From positions 2,480,001 through 2,544,000 of the forward strand of contig NZ_CP044129.1 of NCBI RefSeq assembly GCF_009617995.1: a DNA stretch of 64,000 nucleotides. The letters are read 5' to 3'. A model generated the notes under the pieces. That model was not told the origin of the DNA and searched no databases. It saw only the letters and a list, made by a program, of their open reading frames with translations. This DNA is from Halomicrobium sp. LC1Hm (GTDB lineage Archaea > Halobacteriota > Halobacteria > Halobacteriales > Haloarculaceae). Within the stretch, counting starts at the first letter, position 1; every line of letters begins with the position of its first letter. Made by a program: the position numbers and the translations under genes. Below, in pieces: positions 9,196-18,072 of this stretch.

Positions 9196-9800
9196 CAGGT
9201 CTCCGGCTCGTCCTGGCAGTCACAGCCGCCGTTCGCGAGCAGTTCGTCGGCGCTGTACTGGGTCCCGCAGTCCTGGCAGAACACCTGTACGTCGACGAAG
9301 ACGCTGAAGTTCCCGATCGTGATGCGGTCGGTGTTGTGGAGGCTTTCGAGGTTGTTTCGGACGACGGCCTGAGTCCGGCTGACCAGTCGCCTGATGGACT
9401 CCGCGGTCTTCTCGATCTGTGAGCTGTCGGAGCGCTCCTCGCTGGGCTTGGAGACGCCCCGTTCGTCGGTGAGGTAGGTGTAGACGCTCTGGTGAGAGAC
9501 GAACGACGTGCGGAGCGATTCGAGGTCGATACCCCGCTGTTCGAGGCGCGTCTCTACCTCCGCTCGCGTCCCGGTCCCAACGTCGTCGTCGGTGAGGAGT
9601 TCGTAGGTGTTCTCGATCTCGCCGTCGACGTAGGCTTCGTCGGCCCGGTCGTGGGCGGCCGCCAGCAACCGCTGGTTGAACCAGTCTGCCAGCTCCCGGA
9701 GACTGTACTGTTCGTCACCGGTCCCCAGCCAGTAGTCTTCGAGTTGCTGGCCGACGCCGTCGAGTTCCCACTCGTCGATCAGCCTGGCGACTTTGCTCAC
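9195..9800 (-). CDS. rdfA: Rod-determining factor RdfA-like protein
   Basis: Resembles RdfA, the haloarchaeal factor required for rod-shaped cells in Haloferax (family knowledge from memory). 201 residues with an N-terminal SKVARLIDEWELDGVG segment, then ENTYELLTDDDVGTGTRAEV and SFVSHQSVYTYLTDERGV blocks typical of the family, and a C-terminal Cys cluster (CQDCG ... CDC) that may bind zinc. The reading frame extends upstream to 9914, but GTG at 9800 is preceded by GGAG five bases away and begins exactly at the conserved domain, so I chose it. Single gene, convergent with the phosphoesterase. Confidence 0.8.
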   Translation of the reverse strand: MSKVARLIDEWELDGVGQQLEDYWLGTGDEQYSLRELADWFNQRLLAAAHDRADEAYVDGEIENTYELLTDDDVGTGTRAEVETRLEQRGIDLESLRTSFVSHQSVYTYLTDERGVSKPSEERSDSSQIEKTAESIRRLVSRTQAVVRNNLESLHNTDRITIGNFSVFVDVQVFCQDCGTQYSADELLANGGCDCQDEPET

Positions 9801-9935
9801 CGCGTCTCCCCCCGTGCTGTGACAGCGTGCATACGCGCATCTACCGAGAGAGTGCCACATGAACGTTCGCTTCCACGAGGTCGACGCGTCCCGCCCGTCG
9901 ACAACGCTTAACACGGCCGGCCGTCGATGGGAGAC

Positions 9936-11069
9936 ATGACCCGGATCGTCGACTACGAACTGTTCGAGGTGCCGCCGCGCTGGCTGTTCCTGAAGCTCGA
10001 AACGGACGACGGGACGGCGGGCTGGGGCGAACCCATCCTCGAAGGGCGCGCCGCGACCGTCCGGACGGCCGTCGAGGAGCTACTGGAGGGGTACCTGCTG
10101 GGTGAGGCGGCGGGTCGGATCGAGGACCACTGGCAGACGATGTATCGCGGCGGCTTCTACCGTGGGGGTCCCGTGCTCATGTCGGCGATCGCCGGGATCG
10201 ACCAGGCGCTGTGGGACATCGAGGGCAAGCGGACGGATCGGTCGGTCGCCGACCTGCTGGGCGGCCCCACGCGCGAGCACGTCCCGGTCTACAAGAAGCT
10301 CGTCCCGGAGCGCGTCGACAGGATCCCCGAGCTGGCGACCGACGCCGTCGAGGCGGGCTACGAGACGCTCAAGCTGCTGACGACCTACCAGACCGCACCG
10401 CTGGAGTCGGGTGCCGACGTCGACGCGATCTGTGAACACCTGTCGCTCGCTCGCGAGGCGGTCGGACGGGCGGTCGACATCGGGATCGACCTCCACGGCC
10501 ACATCTCGGCGAGCATGGCTCCGCGGGTGTGTGCCCGACTCGCGGCGGACGACCCAGCGTTCGTCGAGGAGCCCGTCCGACCCGAGCACCTGCGGACGCT
10601 GGATCGGTCGGCCACGCACGACATCCCGGTGGCGTTCGGCGAGCGGCTCTACTCGCGCTGGGAGTTCCGCCCGCACCTCGAAGCGGGGCGAGTCGACATC
10701 GTCCAACCAGACATCAGTCACGCGGGCGGGATCACCGAGATCGCGAAGATCGCGTCGATGGCCGAGACCTACGGGGCGCAGGTGATGCCGAGTTGCTCGG
10801 TCGGACCGATCGCCTCCGCGGCCAGCACGCAGCTCAGCCACCACCTTCCGAACGCCGTCACGCAGCCCGACCTGGGCGAGCACTACGTCGACGCCTACGT
10901 CGACAACGCCGACGAACTGCGCAGCGAGAACGGGCGAGTCACCCTCCCCGATCGGCCCGGCCTCGGGGTCGACGTGAACGAGGCTGGCGTCCGGGACCAC
11001 GCCGGCACGGGAAGCGACTGGCGACCGCCGGTCCGACGGTACGACGACGGAAGTTTCGTCGAGTGGTGA
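9936..11069 (+). CDS. Galactonate dehydratase-like enolase-superfamily protein, divergent paralogue
   Basis: Mandelate racemase/muconate lactonizing-type TIM-barrel enzyme, 377 residues. Aligned with the DgoD paralogue 1.5 kb downstream it keeps the metal ligands and acid catalyst (D185, H187, E211, E236) and the PDISHAGG segment, but the second catalytic His (PHC in DgoD) is Ser286 (MPSCSVGP). The substrate-facing segment after residue 120 is also replaced (YKKLVPERVDRI instead of YQWIGGDRPSDV). It is therefore likely to act on another sugar acid or by an altered mechanism. ATG 9936 is chosen over 9927 because it aligns with DgoD and has GGGAG upstream. IclR gene follows. Confidence 0.85.
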   Translation: MTRIVDYELFEVPPRWLFLKLETDDGTAGWGEPILEGRAATVRTAVEELLEGYLLGEAAGRIEDHWQTMYRGGFYRGGPVLMSAIAGIDQALWDIEGKRTDRSVADLLGGPTREHVPVYKKLVPERVDRIPELATDAVEAGYETLKLLTTYQTAPLESGADVDAICEHLSLAREAVGRAVDIGIDLHGHISASMAPRVCARLAADDPAFVEEPVRPEHLRTLDRSATHDIPVAFGERLYSRWEFRPHLEAGRVDIVQPDISHAGGITEIAKIASMAETYGAQVMPSCSVGPIASAASTQLSHHLPNAVTQPDLGEHYVDAYVDNADELRSENGRVTLPDRPGLGVDVNEAGVRDHAGTGSDWRPPVRRYDDGSFVEW

Positions 11070-11130
11070 GCGCTCGCTGGCGGCAGACACTGACAGTGGA
11101 CTTATCCTCGCGCCAGCCCAGCGAGACCGT

Positions 11131-11826
11131 ATGACAGATGGCGACCGCATCGCGGCGACGAAGACGGCCTTCGAACTGCTGGACGTGGTCTACGAGTCCG
11201 GCGGCGCTTCGGCCGCGGAGCTGATGGACGCGACCGGGCTCTCTCGGGGCGGCGTCTACAAACACCTGCGCACGCTCGTGGAGGTCGGCGCGCTGGCGAA
11301 TCGCGACGGCGTCTACGAGCTGGGGCCGACGGTCGCCGAGTACGGAGTGGCGGCGAGCGCTTCCCACGCGGTCCTCGACCAGACCGACGCGGTCGATCGG
11401 CTGGCCCGCAGCATCGACGCCCCGGCGAACCTCTGGGTGAGCGACGGCGAGGAGTGTCACTGTCGATACACGGCGAACGCGGACCGCGCTGCGTCTCCCA
11501 GAGCCGTGGGCGACAGCGAACGACTCGTCGAGAGCCCGCCCGGGAAAGTGATGCTCGCTCGACTCCCGACGCGGCGGCGCACGGAGCTGGTCGGCACCCA
11601 CAACGAGACGCTACTCTCACAGCTGGAGACGGCCAGAGAGCGTCAATTCCTGGAGGAACGACTCCTGTCGGCACCCGACTGGGTCTCGATCGCGGCCCCG
11701 GTGCTCGCGCCGGGAGACGACGCTCCGGCGGCGATCGAGACCGTCGTCCCGTCCGAGCGGGCCGACCGGATCGACGTGACGACGATCGGTGAGTCGCTCG
11801 TGGAGACGGCAGCGGAGATGCAGTAG
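11131..11826 (+). CDS. IclR family transcriptional regulator
   Basis: DNA-binding regulator of 231 residues: winged helix at about 12-70 (ASAAELMDATGLSRGGVYKH is the recognition region) followed by an IclR-type effector-binding domain with the characteristic SPPGKVMLA and a C-terminal hydrophobic ligand-pocket segment. A TATA-like GACTTATCC lies about 27 bp upstream of the ATG, so the transcript is probably leaderless. Lying between two galactonate-dehydratase-like genes, it is the obvious candidate regulator of both, sensing a sugar acid or its 2-keto-3-deoxy product. Confidence 0.9.
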   Translation: MTDGDRIAATKTAFELLDVVYESGGASAAELMDATGLSRGGVYKHLRTLVEVGALANRDGVYELGPTVAEYGVAASASHAVLDQTDAVDRLARSIDAPANLWVSDGEECHCRYTANADRAASPRAVGDSERLVESPPGKVMLARLPTRRRTELVGTHNETLLSQLETARERQFLEERLLSAPDWVSIAAPVLAPGDDAPAAIETVVPSERADRIDVTTIGESLVETAAEMQ

Positions 11827-12551
11827 GCTGTCCCGACGGACTTTCTCGGTATTCTCGCTGTTCTGTCAGTAGCGTCGAACGCAACTATATATGAGACGTT
11901 TCGGCCGCACGAGGCAGCGGCACGGAGCGCGTCGGCGACTTTCGTCGACCCGTCCGGCGGCGAGGCACCGCTTCGACCGATCTGGCTCCAGTTTACTGCT
12001 GTGATTTCCGTGCATCGATCGATCGGAGGAGCCGCCGAGCGACGGCGACGCGCCATCGGCTGGACGAGAGTCGTATCACCAGGAAGGGAGCATCAAATGG
12101 CGTTCTGTGGGCGGTAGCACAGTCTTCCGTGATCGACCTCGACGGGGACCAGACGCGGCGGCGAGAGCCGACGGCCCGCTCAATATCGACAGATGTAATT
12201 CGAGTCGAACATAGAACGCTCGCTGATCTATCTTTCTTCATAGTTTTTCGTCTTCGAATATCGATTCCGGAGGAGATCGACGTTCGGATCGAGCGGCGAC
12301 GAGCGCACCGACGGCCGCCGATCGGACGGTCAAGATGGACGATCACGGCGGGCAGTTTCGTACACATTTGGTGTACTTCAGCGACCTTCTATTACAGCAC
12401 TATGGCTGTAAAGCAGAGCAGAGTGTCCACAGTGAGTGTACGTCTGATGGCGACGCCGGCCCGAGAGTCGAACCCCGCGAACACGCGTCTCCCGGATCGG
12501 CCAGCCCCGAAACGACTAAACGAGCCGAAACCACACGTCAGAGCGAACACG
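11827..12551 (+). promoter_or_regulatory. 725 bp intergenic region with two inverted repeats upstream of dgoD
   Basis: No supportable gene: the open frames here are short, antisense or unlike haloarchaeal proteins. It contains AT-rich patches (ACTATATATG near 11885; 12225-12260). Two inverted repeats lie close together: GTACAC-5-GTGTAC at 12360-12376 and TTACAGC-6-GCTGTAA at 12392-12411. A TATA-like ACTAAAC at 12515-12521 is about 34 bp before the dgoD ATG. The palindromes are 140-190 bp upstream of dgoD and may be operators for the IclR protein; this is inference. Confidence 0.4.
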
Positions 12552-13706
12552 ATGAGCGAGATTACCGACTACGAGCTGTTCGAAGTCCCGCCGCGGTGGC
12601 TGTTCCTCCGGATCGAGACCAGCGACGGCCTCGTCGGCTGGGGCGAACCAGTCGTCGAGGGCCGGGCGAAGACCGTCCGCACCGCCGTCGAGGAACTGAT
12701 GGACAACTATCTGCTGGGCGAGGACCCGTCACGGATCGAAGACCACTGGCAGACGATGTACCGCGGCGGCTTCTATCGGGGCGGCCCCGTGCTCATGTCG
12801 GCGATCGCCGGCATCGACCAGGCACTGTGGGACATCAAGGGCAAGCGCTTCGGCGCGCCAGTCCACGAACTCATGGGCGGGAAGGCCCGCGACCGGATTC
12901 GCGTCTACCAGTGGATCGGCGGGGACCGTCCCTCCGACGTGGCCGAGCAGGCCCGCGAGCAGGTCGAAGCGGGCTTCACGGCGCTGAAGATGAACGCCAC
13001 CGAGGAGATCGAGCGCGTCGACGACCCCGCCACCATCCAGGCCGCCGTCGACCGGCTCCGGCAGGTCAGAGAAGCGGTCGGCGATGACATCGACATCGGC
13101 GTCGACTTCCACGGCCGCGTCACGAAACCGATGGCCAAACGCCTGGTCGAGGAGCTCGAACCCCACGAACCCATGTTCGTCGAGGAGCCCGTGCTGCCCG
13201 AACACAACGACGCCCTCCCCGAGATCGCTCAGCACACGACGACGCCCATCGCCACGGGTGAGCGAATGTTCTCCCGGTGGGACTACAAGTCGCTGTTCGA
13301 GAACGGCACCGTCGACGTAATTCAGCCAGACCTCTCTCATGCCGGGGGGATCACCGAGGTCAAGAAGATCGCGGCGATGGCCGAGGCCTACGACGTGGCG
13401 ATGGCTCCCCACTGCCCGCTGGGGCCGCTCGCGCTGGCGTCGTGTCTCCAGGTCGACGCCACCGCCGCCAACGCCTTCATCCAGGAACAGAGCCTCGACA
13501 TCCACTACAACGAGACCAGCGACGTGCTCGACTATCTCGCCGATCCCGCGGTCTTCGACTACGACGACGGCTACGTCGACATCCCCGACGGCCCCGGTCT
13601 GGGCGTCGAGGTCGACGAGGAGTACGTCCGCGAGCAGGCCGAACTCGACCACGACTGGCACAACCCCGTCTGGCGACACGACGACGGCAGCGTCGCCGAG
13701 TGGTAG
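12552..13706 (+). CDS. dgoD: D-galactonate dehydratase (enolase superfamily)
   Basis: Converts D-galactonate to 2-keto-3-deoxy-D-galactonate, a step of the non-phosphorylated or semi-phosphorylated De Ley-Doudoroff pathway. 384 residues, strongly similar to bacterial DgoD along its length (RGGFYRGGPVLMSAIAGIDQ, VYQWIGGDRPSD, LGVEV). Catalytic and metal residues are intact: D185 and H187 (DFHG), E211 (EEP), E237 (GER), D260 (PDLSHAGG) and H287 (PHCPLGP). The open frame runs upstream to 12129, but homology starts at ATG 12552 and a TATA-like box precedes it. The SDR gene follows 49 bp later. Confidence 0.92.
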   Translation: MSEITDYELFEVPPRWLFLRIETSDGLVGWGEPVVEGRAKTVRTAVEELMDNYLLGEDPSRIEDHWQTMYRGGFYRGGPVLMSAIAGIDQALWDIKGKRFGAPVHELMGGKARDRIRVYQWIGGDRPSDVAEQAREQVEAGFTALKMNATEEIERVDDPATIQAAVDRLRQVREAVGDDIDIGVDFHGRVTKPMAKRLVEELEPHEPMFVEEPVLPEHNDALPEIAQHTTTPIATGERMFSRWDYKSLFENGTVDVIQPDLSHAGGITEVKKIAAMAEAYDVAMAPHCPLGPLALASCLQVDATAANAFIQEQSLDIHYNETSDVLDYLADPAVFDYDDGYVDIPDGPGLGVEVDEEYVREQAELDHDWHNPVWRHDDGSVAEW

Positions 13707-13755
13707 CGCGACCGGAACGGAGAATACTTACCGAGTGGGCCGACACGTCCACTCG

Positions 13756-14562
13756 ATGCCAGCAGACCCGACAGCCAACGCCGTCCCGAACAGACACGCA
13801 GACACCGTCGCCGTCGTCACCGGTTCGACCCGCGGCATCGGCGCTGGCGTCGCCCGCCGCTTCGCCGCCGAAGGGGCCTCCGTCGTCGTCACCGGTCGCT
13901 CCGTCCAGCCCGGCGAGCAGGTCGTCGCCGAGATCGAAGACGCGGGCGGCGAAGCGACCTTCCTGCAGGCGGACATGCGCGATCCCGCCGAGATTCAGGC
14001 GCTGATCGAACACACCGTCGAGGAGTACGGCCGCGTCGACACGCTGGTCAACAACGCGGGCGTCCAGACCGAGACCACCGCCAGCGAGGCGACGCTTGAC
14101 GACTGGGCGTTCGTCGTCGAGACCGACTTCCGCTCGTTCTGGCTCTGTGCGAAGGCCGCCGTCGAGCACATGCCCGAGGGCGGCACCGTCCTCAACATGT
14201 CCTCGAACCACGCCCGCCTGACGATGCCCGGCCTCTTCCCGTACAACGCCGTCAAGGCCGGCATCGACGGGATGACCCGCGCGATGGCGCTGGAACTCGG
14301 CCCCGAGGGGATCACGGTCAACACGATCAACCCCGGCTGGATCGAGATCGAACGGACCAGCGAGGAACTGGGCGACGATTACGAGTACACCGAGGAGATC
14401 CACCCCGTCGGCCGGCTCGGGACGCCCGCCGACGTGGCCGGTCTCGCCGCCTTCCTCGCCAGCGACGACGCGACGTTCGTCACCGGCGAGAGCATCCTCG
14501 TCGACGGCGGACGCTCACAGGTGATGCAAGACGACGTGTACCTCGACTACCGTCGAGAGTGA
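13756..14562 (+). CDS. SDR family NAD(P)-dependent oxidoreductase
   Basis: Classical short-chain dehydrogenase, 268 residues. The cofactor motif TGSTRGIG is near residue 24, NNAG near 100, the catalytic Ser in MSSNHARL and the YxxxK pair in YNAVKAG, followed by PGW and a C-terminal VDGG. ATG 13756 is preceded by AATACTTACC at the position expected of a TATA box, so it has its own promoter. Its position next to dgoD suggests a sugar or sugar-acid dehydrogenase (for example galactose/glucose 1-dehydrogenase-like), but the substrate is not determinable from sequence. Confidence 0.88.
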   Translation: MPADPTANAVPNRHADTVAVVTGSTRGIGAGVARRFAAEGASVVVTGRSVQPGEQVVAEIEDAGGEATFLQADMRDPAEIQALIEHTVEEYGRVDTLVNNAGVQTETTASEATLDDWAFVVETDFRSFWLCAKAAVEHMPEGGTVLNMSSNHARLTMPGLFPYNAVKAGIDGMTRAMALELGPEGITVNTINPGWIEIERTSEELGDDYEYTEEIHPVGRLGTPADVAGLAAFLASDDATFVTGESILVDGGRSQVMQDDVYLDYRRE

Positions 14563-14870
14563 TCGATCGGCCACAGTCGCCGATAGCAGCGAGTGTGTGT
14601 CGGCGTCGTATGGCAAGGTGCGCCCATGTCGACATATATGGGCCGATTTAAGGCTTTTCTGCTCATACTGGGCCGATAACTGTCCACAAGACCCAGATAT
14701 TCTGATCGTAATGTCTATTCTAACCCCAGGTGAAGAGTGGTAGTTCCCAAAAACCGCCACCTGTTGTCGAAAAGGACCGGCATGGAAGAAGGTCACAGCA
14801 GACGGCGGCGCGTGCGGTCGATCGACACACCGCCCAAGCGCATTTGTGTCGCGATCGAGACAGCGACGGT
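14563..14870. other. 308 bp intergenic region, no gene seen
   Basis: AT-rich stretch between the SDR and DHH genes. It has TATA-like CATATATG near 14634 and GATTTAAGG near 14645, and a small inverted pair GCCCAT...ATGGGC around 14621-14642. The open frames starting here (for example the extension of the DHH frame upstream to 14730) lack coding character. No repeat-family copy. Confidence 0.5.
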
Positions 14871-15839
14871 ATGGCAGATCACACAGCCGTCGCCGGTACA
14901 CTCGAAGGGCACGATTCGTGTCTGCTGGTGGTCCACGCCCAGGCCGACCTCGACACGGTCGGTGCCGCCGTCGGACTCGCACGCACGCTCGACAGCGAAA
15001 CGCGGATCGTCGCGCCGGACGGCCTCAAACAGCGAGCCCGGCAGCTGGTCGAGGCCCTCGACGAGACCGTTCACACCCCCGACGCGGTCGGCGACGCCGA
15101 CTGTCTGGTCGTCCTCGACGCACCGTCGAGCGACCGCATCGAGCCGGTGTGGGGAGCGGTGACGCCGGAACCCCTCGTCGTGATCGACCACCACGAACCC
15201 GACGACCTCGTCGAGGCGTCGACGGTCGCCGCCGTCGACACGACCGCCGGTGCGACGGCCGCGCTGGTCGCCGACGTGATCGACGCGCTGGATGCCACAG
15301 CGGACTCGAAAGCACGGATCGCGCTGGCAGCGGGGCTGTTCGACGACACGGGCGGGCTCGCGGATGCCTCGCCCGAGGAAATCAGTCGCTTCGGCGACCT
15401 CCTGGCCGACAACGACCGCGTCGACGTGCTCTCGGCGCTGCTCGAACACGAGCGGTCGTTCGGCCAGCGAGTCGCCGCGAGCAAGGCGGTCGTTCGGGCG
15501 ACGGGCTACCGTGCCGACCGGACGCTGGTCCTGACGACGACGATCAGCAGCCAGCAGAGTGTCGCCGCACAGGCGCTCCGGGCGACCGGAGCCGAGATCG
15601 CGCTCGTGTTCTCCGAGCGAGACGACCAGGTCTGGATCGTCGGCCGCGCCGAGTCCGGGAGCATCAACCTTCCCGAGGACCTGTTCGAGCCACTGGCCGC
15701 GGCGTTCGGCGGCGACGGCGGCGGCCACGCGGGTGCCGGCGTGGCGAAACTCGAAACGACGGCACTGGAGAACGTCCGCGAGGAGACGGTCGCTCAGCTG
15801 GAAGCGACGCTCGGGACGGAGCTGTCGGCGCTGTCCTAG
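14871..15839 (+). CDS. DHH/DHHA1 family phosphoesterase (NrnA/RecJ-like)
   Basis: Metal-dependent phosphodiesterase, 322 residues. Motifs visible are the N-terminal VHAQADLD (H22, D26/D28), VLDAP (D83), the name-giving DHH at 106-108 followed by a glycine-poor linker, and the C-terminal DHHA1 signature GGDGGGHAGAG near 285. This arrangement fits oligoribonuclease/pAp-phosphatase-type proteins that clear nanoRNA or cyclic dinucleotide products, or archaeal RecJ-like nucleases. ATG 14871 is chosen because homology begins there. Monocistronic. Confidence 0.87.
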   Translation: MADHTAVAGTLEGHDSCLLVVHAQADLDTVGAAVGLARTLDSETRIVAPDGLKQRARQLVEALDETVHTPDAVGDADCLVVLDAPSSDRIEPVWGAVTPEPLVVIDHHEPDDLVEASTVAAVDTTAGATAALVADVIDALDATADSKARIALAAGLFDDTGGLADASPEEISRFGDLLADNDRVDVLSALLEHERSFGQRVAASKAVVRATGYRADRTLVLTTTISSQQSVAAQALRATGAEIALVFSERDDQVWIVGRAESGSINLPEDLFEPLAAAFGGDGGGHAGAGVAKLETTALENVREETVAQLEATLGTELSALS

Positions 15840-15878
15840 GCGGTCGACGGGACGGCGTTCGAACCGTGCTCGGGACCG

Positions 15879-16709
15879 CTACGGTTCGTAGTGTTCCCGG
15901 TGGACGACGACCTCGGAACCGTCGTCGATCGCCGTCACGACGATCTGATCGCCCTCGGGGTGGAGTTTGATGTTTGCCCAGGAACCCGACCAGCTCCCCT
16001 CGAACGTCGCGTCGTGGCCGGCGATCGTCGACTCGACGACGATCGTGTCGGCCTCGATGCCGGGGGAGTCGGTGAGTGTGACCTTCGCGGTGTGCTCCGA
16101 CGGTTCCCCGTAGGTGATGTCGGCGACCACCCGCTGCTCGGAGTCCTCGATCGGTTCGTCGAAGGCGTCCGTGGGATCGTCGGGCGTCTCCTGACGCGCA
16201 CCGATCCAGAAGACGCGCCATTCGTCCTGATCGGTGACGAGAACCCACGTGTCGAGTTCGACGGACGAGTCGCCCATGTCCGCGCTGACGAGCATCGCAT
16301 CCTCGTCGTCGAAGAGTCCTTCAAGCGTCGATCGCTCGAACTGGAGCGATGCGTATTCCAGCGAGAGGACGTCCTCGGCAGTCGCGTCTTCGACGACGAT
16401 GTCTGCCCCACTGTGTGAACTGGCACCGGGCTGGAGCATGATCTCACCGCTGTCGAGCCCCTCACGGATCGGGCTCTCGCTGTGAACGACCGACGACAGT
16501 CCGTCGATGTCCTGCTCGCTGGCGGCAGTCAGGTACGTGCCGATCAGATCCGACGCCACGGCCGACGTCGACGGCCCCTGGGTCGTCTCGCTGTCAGGAG
16601 CCGTCTCGTTGGACGTCGCTGTGCTTTCGGAGTCGGCCTTGCTCAGGCAGCCACCGAAGAGAGTCGATACGCCGATGCTAACGGAGACCAAGTAGTCGCG
16701 GCGACGCAT
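15879..16709 (-). CDS. Secreted lipoprotein, unknown function
   Basis: 276 residues. The N-terminus MRRRDYL then a hydrophobic stretch ending LFGGC is a Tat-type lipoprotein signal; the mature part begins with a Ser/Thr/Glu linker. The rest is beta-rich and acidic, with two similar halves: a segment around residues 60-110 resembling an NTF2-like/DUF fold (DLIGTYLTAASEQDIDGLSS), then a segment with GHDATFEGSWSGSWANIKLH at the C-terminus. No enzyme motif is seen. Divergent from the membrane winged-helix protein, with which it shares a promoter region containing twin palindromes. Confidence 0.8.
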   Translation of the reverse strand: MRRRDYLVSVSIGVSTLFGGCLSKADSESTATSNETAPDSETTQGPSTSAVASDLIGTYLTAASEQDIDGLSSVVHSESPIREGLDSGEIMLQPGASSHSGADIVVEDATAEDVLSLEYASLQFERSTLEGLFDDEDAMLVSADMGDSSVELDTWVLVTDQDEWRVFWIGARQETPDDPTDAFDEPIEDSEQRVVADITYGEPSEHTAKVTLTDSPGIEADTIVVESTIAGHDATFEGSWSGSWANIKLHPEGDQIVVTAIDDGSEVVVHREHYEP

Positions 16710-16958
16710 AGCATCTCGGCGTACAGCCGACCGACGATTAAACCCGCATACAAAATTCGCGGCCGCGAATCGACGATTCGGGGCGACGGGCCCGTTACCG
16801 GAACGAATGTCGGACCGATCGAAAGCTCGCACAGCCGAGACGAGGAGAGACGCGACAATCGACAGCCGACCGAATTCGTTTTTCCGTGAACTGCGGAGTT
16901 CGCGGCCGCGAAATTCGCGCCTGTTTTTACTACCCCGCAGGATATACTGACGGCTGCC
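16710..16958. promoter_or_regulatory. Divergent promoter with two identical 14 bp palindromes
   Basis: The 249 bp gap between the lipoprotein gene (minus) and the membrane winged-helix gene (plus) holds two exact copies of the perfect palindrome TTCGCGGCCGCGAA, at 16756-16769 and 16899-16912. Each lies about 14 bp upstream of a TATA-like box: GATTAAAC near 16736-16743 for the minus gene, GTTTTTACT near 16923-16931 for the plus gene. This is the position of archaeal activator or BRE-adjacent operators. The facing genes suggest autoregulation by the winged-helix protein. Confidence 0.65.
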
Positions 16959-17546
16959 GTGTCTGCCCTCCCCACCTGGATCGAAGATCGAATCGACAAA
17001 GACCTGGACAAGACGTTGACACAGCAACACGTCGTGGAGACGATGGTCGAGTCAGAGCGGCCGTTCTTTTCGACCAAACAGCTGCAAGCGCGCGTCAAGC
17101 CGGACGTCTGCAAGGCAACGGTTCGAAACCGACTGGACGAGTTACGGGAGCTCGATGTCGTCGCCACCGAGTCGTATCCCGAATCGGTCACGCTGTACTA
17201 CATCGACTACCCCGAAACGAGCTGGCCCCTCTCACCGGCGGGAAAGCACGCACTCGCGACCGAAACGCCGCTCGATCGACTCTCGACGCGTGGGTTCCTC
17301 ACGCTCACAGAGACCGCGGGGATCAGGACGCTCGTCCTCGCCGGCCTACAGCTCAGCCTCGCCCTGTTCGTGTTCGGCGGGATACTGACGATCCTCGGCA
17401 CGGATATCAGCACCACGGGAAGCGATATCGCGTTCTGGGACACCGCATTCGATCTACTGCTGTTCTGTTTGCTGTTGCTCGTCGCCGAGCGCACGGCGCA
17501 GTGGATCCGGAGACGACGAACGTACGGTATCGATGCCGACGACTGA
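16959..17546 (+). CDS. Winged-helix protein with C-terminal membrane helices
   Basis: 195 residues starting at GTG 16959. Residues ~15-85 form a winged-helix domain (FFSTKQLQARVKPDVCKATVRNRL as helix-turn-helix, then a wing with TESYPESVTLYYI). A hydrophilic linker follows, then two membrane helices near 115-140 and 155-178 and a basic tail, so the DNA-binding domain would be tethered to the cytoplasmic face. Membrane-anchored one-component regulators of this type are common in haloarchaea. Probably senses an envelope signal and controls the divergent lipoprotein gene through the twin palindromes (inference). Confidence 0.8.
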   Translation: MSALPTWIEDRIDKDLDKTLTQQHVVETMVESERPFFSTKQLQARVKPDVCKATVRNRLDELRELDVVATESYPESVTLYYIDYPETSWPLSPAGKHALATETPLDRLSTRGFLTLTETAGIRTLVLAGLQLSLALFVFGGILTILGTDISTTGSDIAFWDTAFDLLLFCLLLLVAERTAQWIRRRRTYGIDADD

Positions 17547-17590
17547 GCGAGTTGCCCGAAAGACGCCACGAAGCTGACGAAATACAACGT

Positions 17591-18064
17591 ATGACATCGA
17601 ATACATCCGCCCCGAAAGACGGTCCCGAACTGCTCGACGAACGCCCTGTCGGTGGCATTCTGGTCCACCCGTTCGCGCTCCTGACCGCCGGTATCGGCGC
17701 TGGACTCGTGTATCTCGTCGCCAACCACGAGTTCACGCGAACGAACGCACGCAACGTCCTCAACTGGCACCTGTCGGTGCTGGCCCTCACCGCGATCGCG
17801 GTCCTGACCTTCACGCTCGGAGCCGACGAACTGACGATCGGCAGCCGCGTCGTCGACTGGTCACTACTCGGGCCGCCACTCGATACGATCGTCGCGATCG
17901 TCGGGACGTTGCTGTTGTTGCTAACGGGATGTGTGTGGTCGCTGACGTGGGTGTTCACCCTGATCGCCACCGTCAAGGCCATTCTGGGCGACCCGTGGAA
18001 CTACCCGTTCGCACGGGAGTTCGTCAACCGAGAGTCCCGAACGTCGAGAGAAGAGACAGTCTGA
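17591..18064 (+). CDS. DUF4870-type small membrane protein
   Basis: 157 residues, with a hydrophilic start and three to four membrane helices. The segment LLTAGIGAGLVYLVANHEFTR followed by ARNVLNWHLS matches the pattern of DUF4870/Tic20-like membrane proteins (HPFVRFHARNALNWQ-type). ATG 17591 lies 45 bp after the winged-helix gene, probably co-transcribed. Function unknown. The stop is 8 bp before a reversed copy of the 80 bp repeat. Confidence 0.8.
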   Translation: MTSNTSAPKDGPELLDERPVGGILVHPFALLTAGIGAGLVYLVANHEFTRTNARNVLNWHLSVLALTAIAVLTFTLGADELTIGSRVVDWSLLGPPLDTIVAIVGTLLLLLTGCVWSLTWVFTLIATVKAILGDPWNYPFAREFVNRESRTSREETV

Positions 18065-18072
18065 CGCTCTTT

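Noticed and set aside
12129-12551. Upstream extension of the DgoD frame by 141 codons
   Set aside because: DgoD homology begins at 12552, and the extension lacks acidic composition and contains the promoter.
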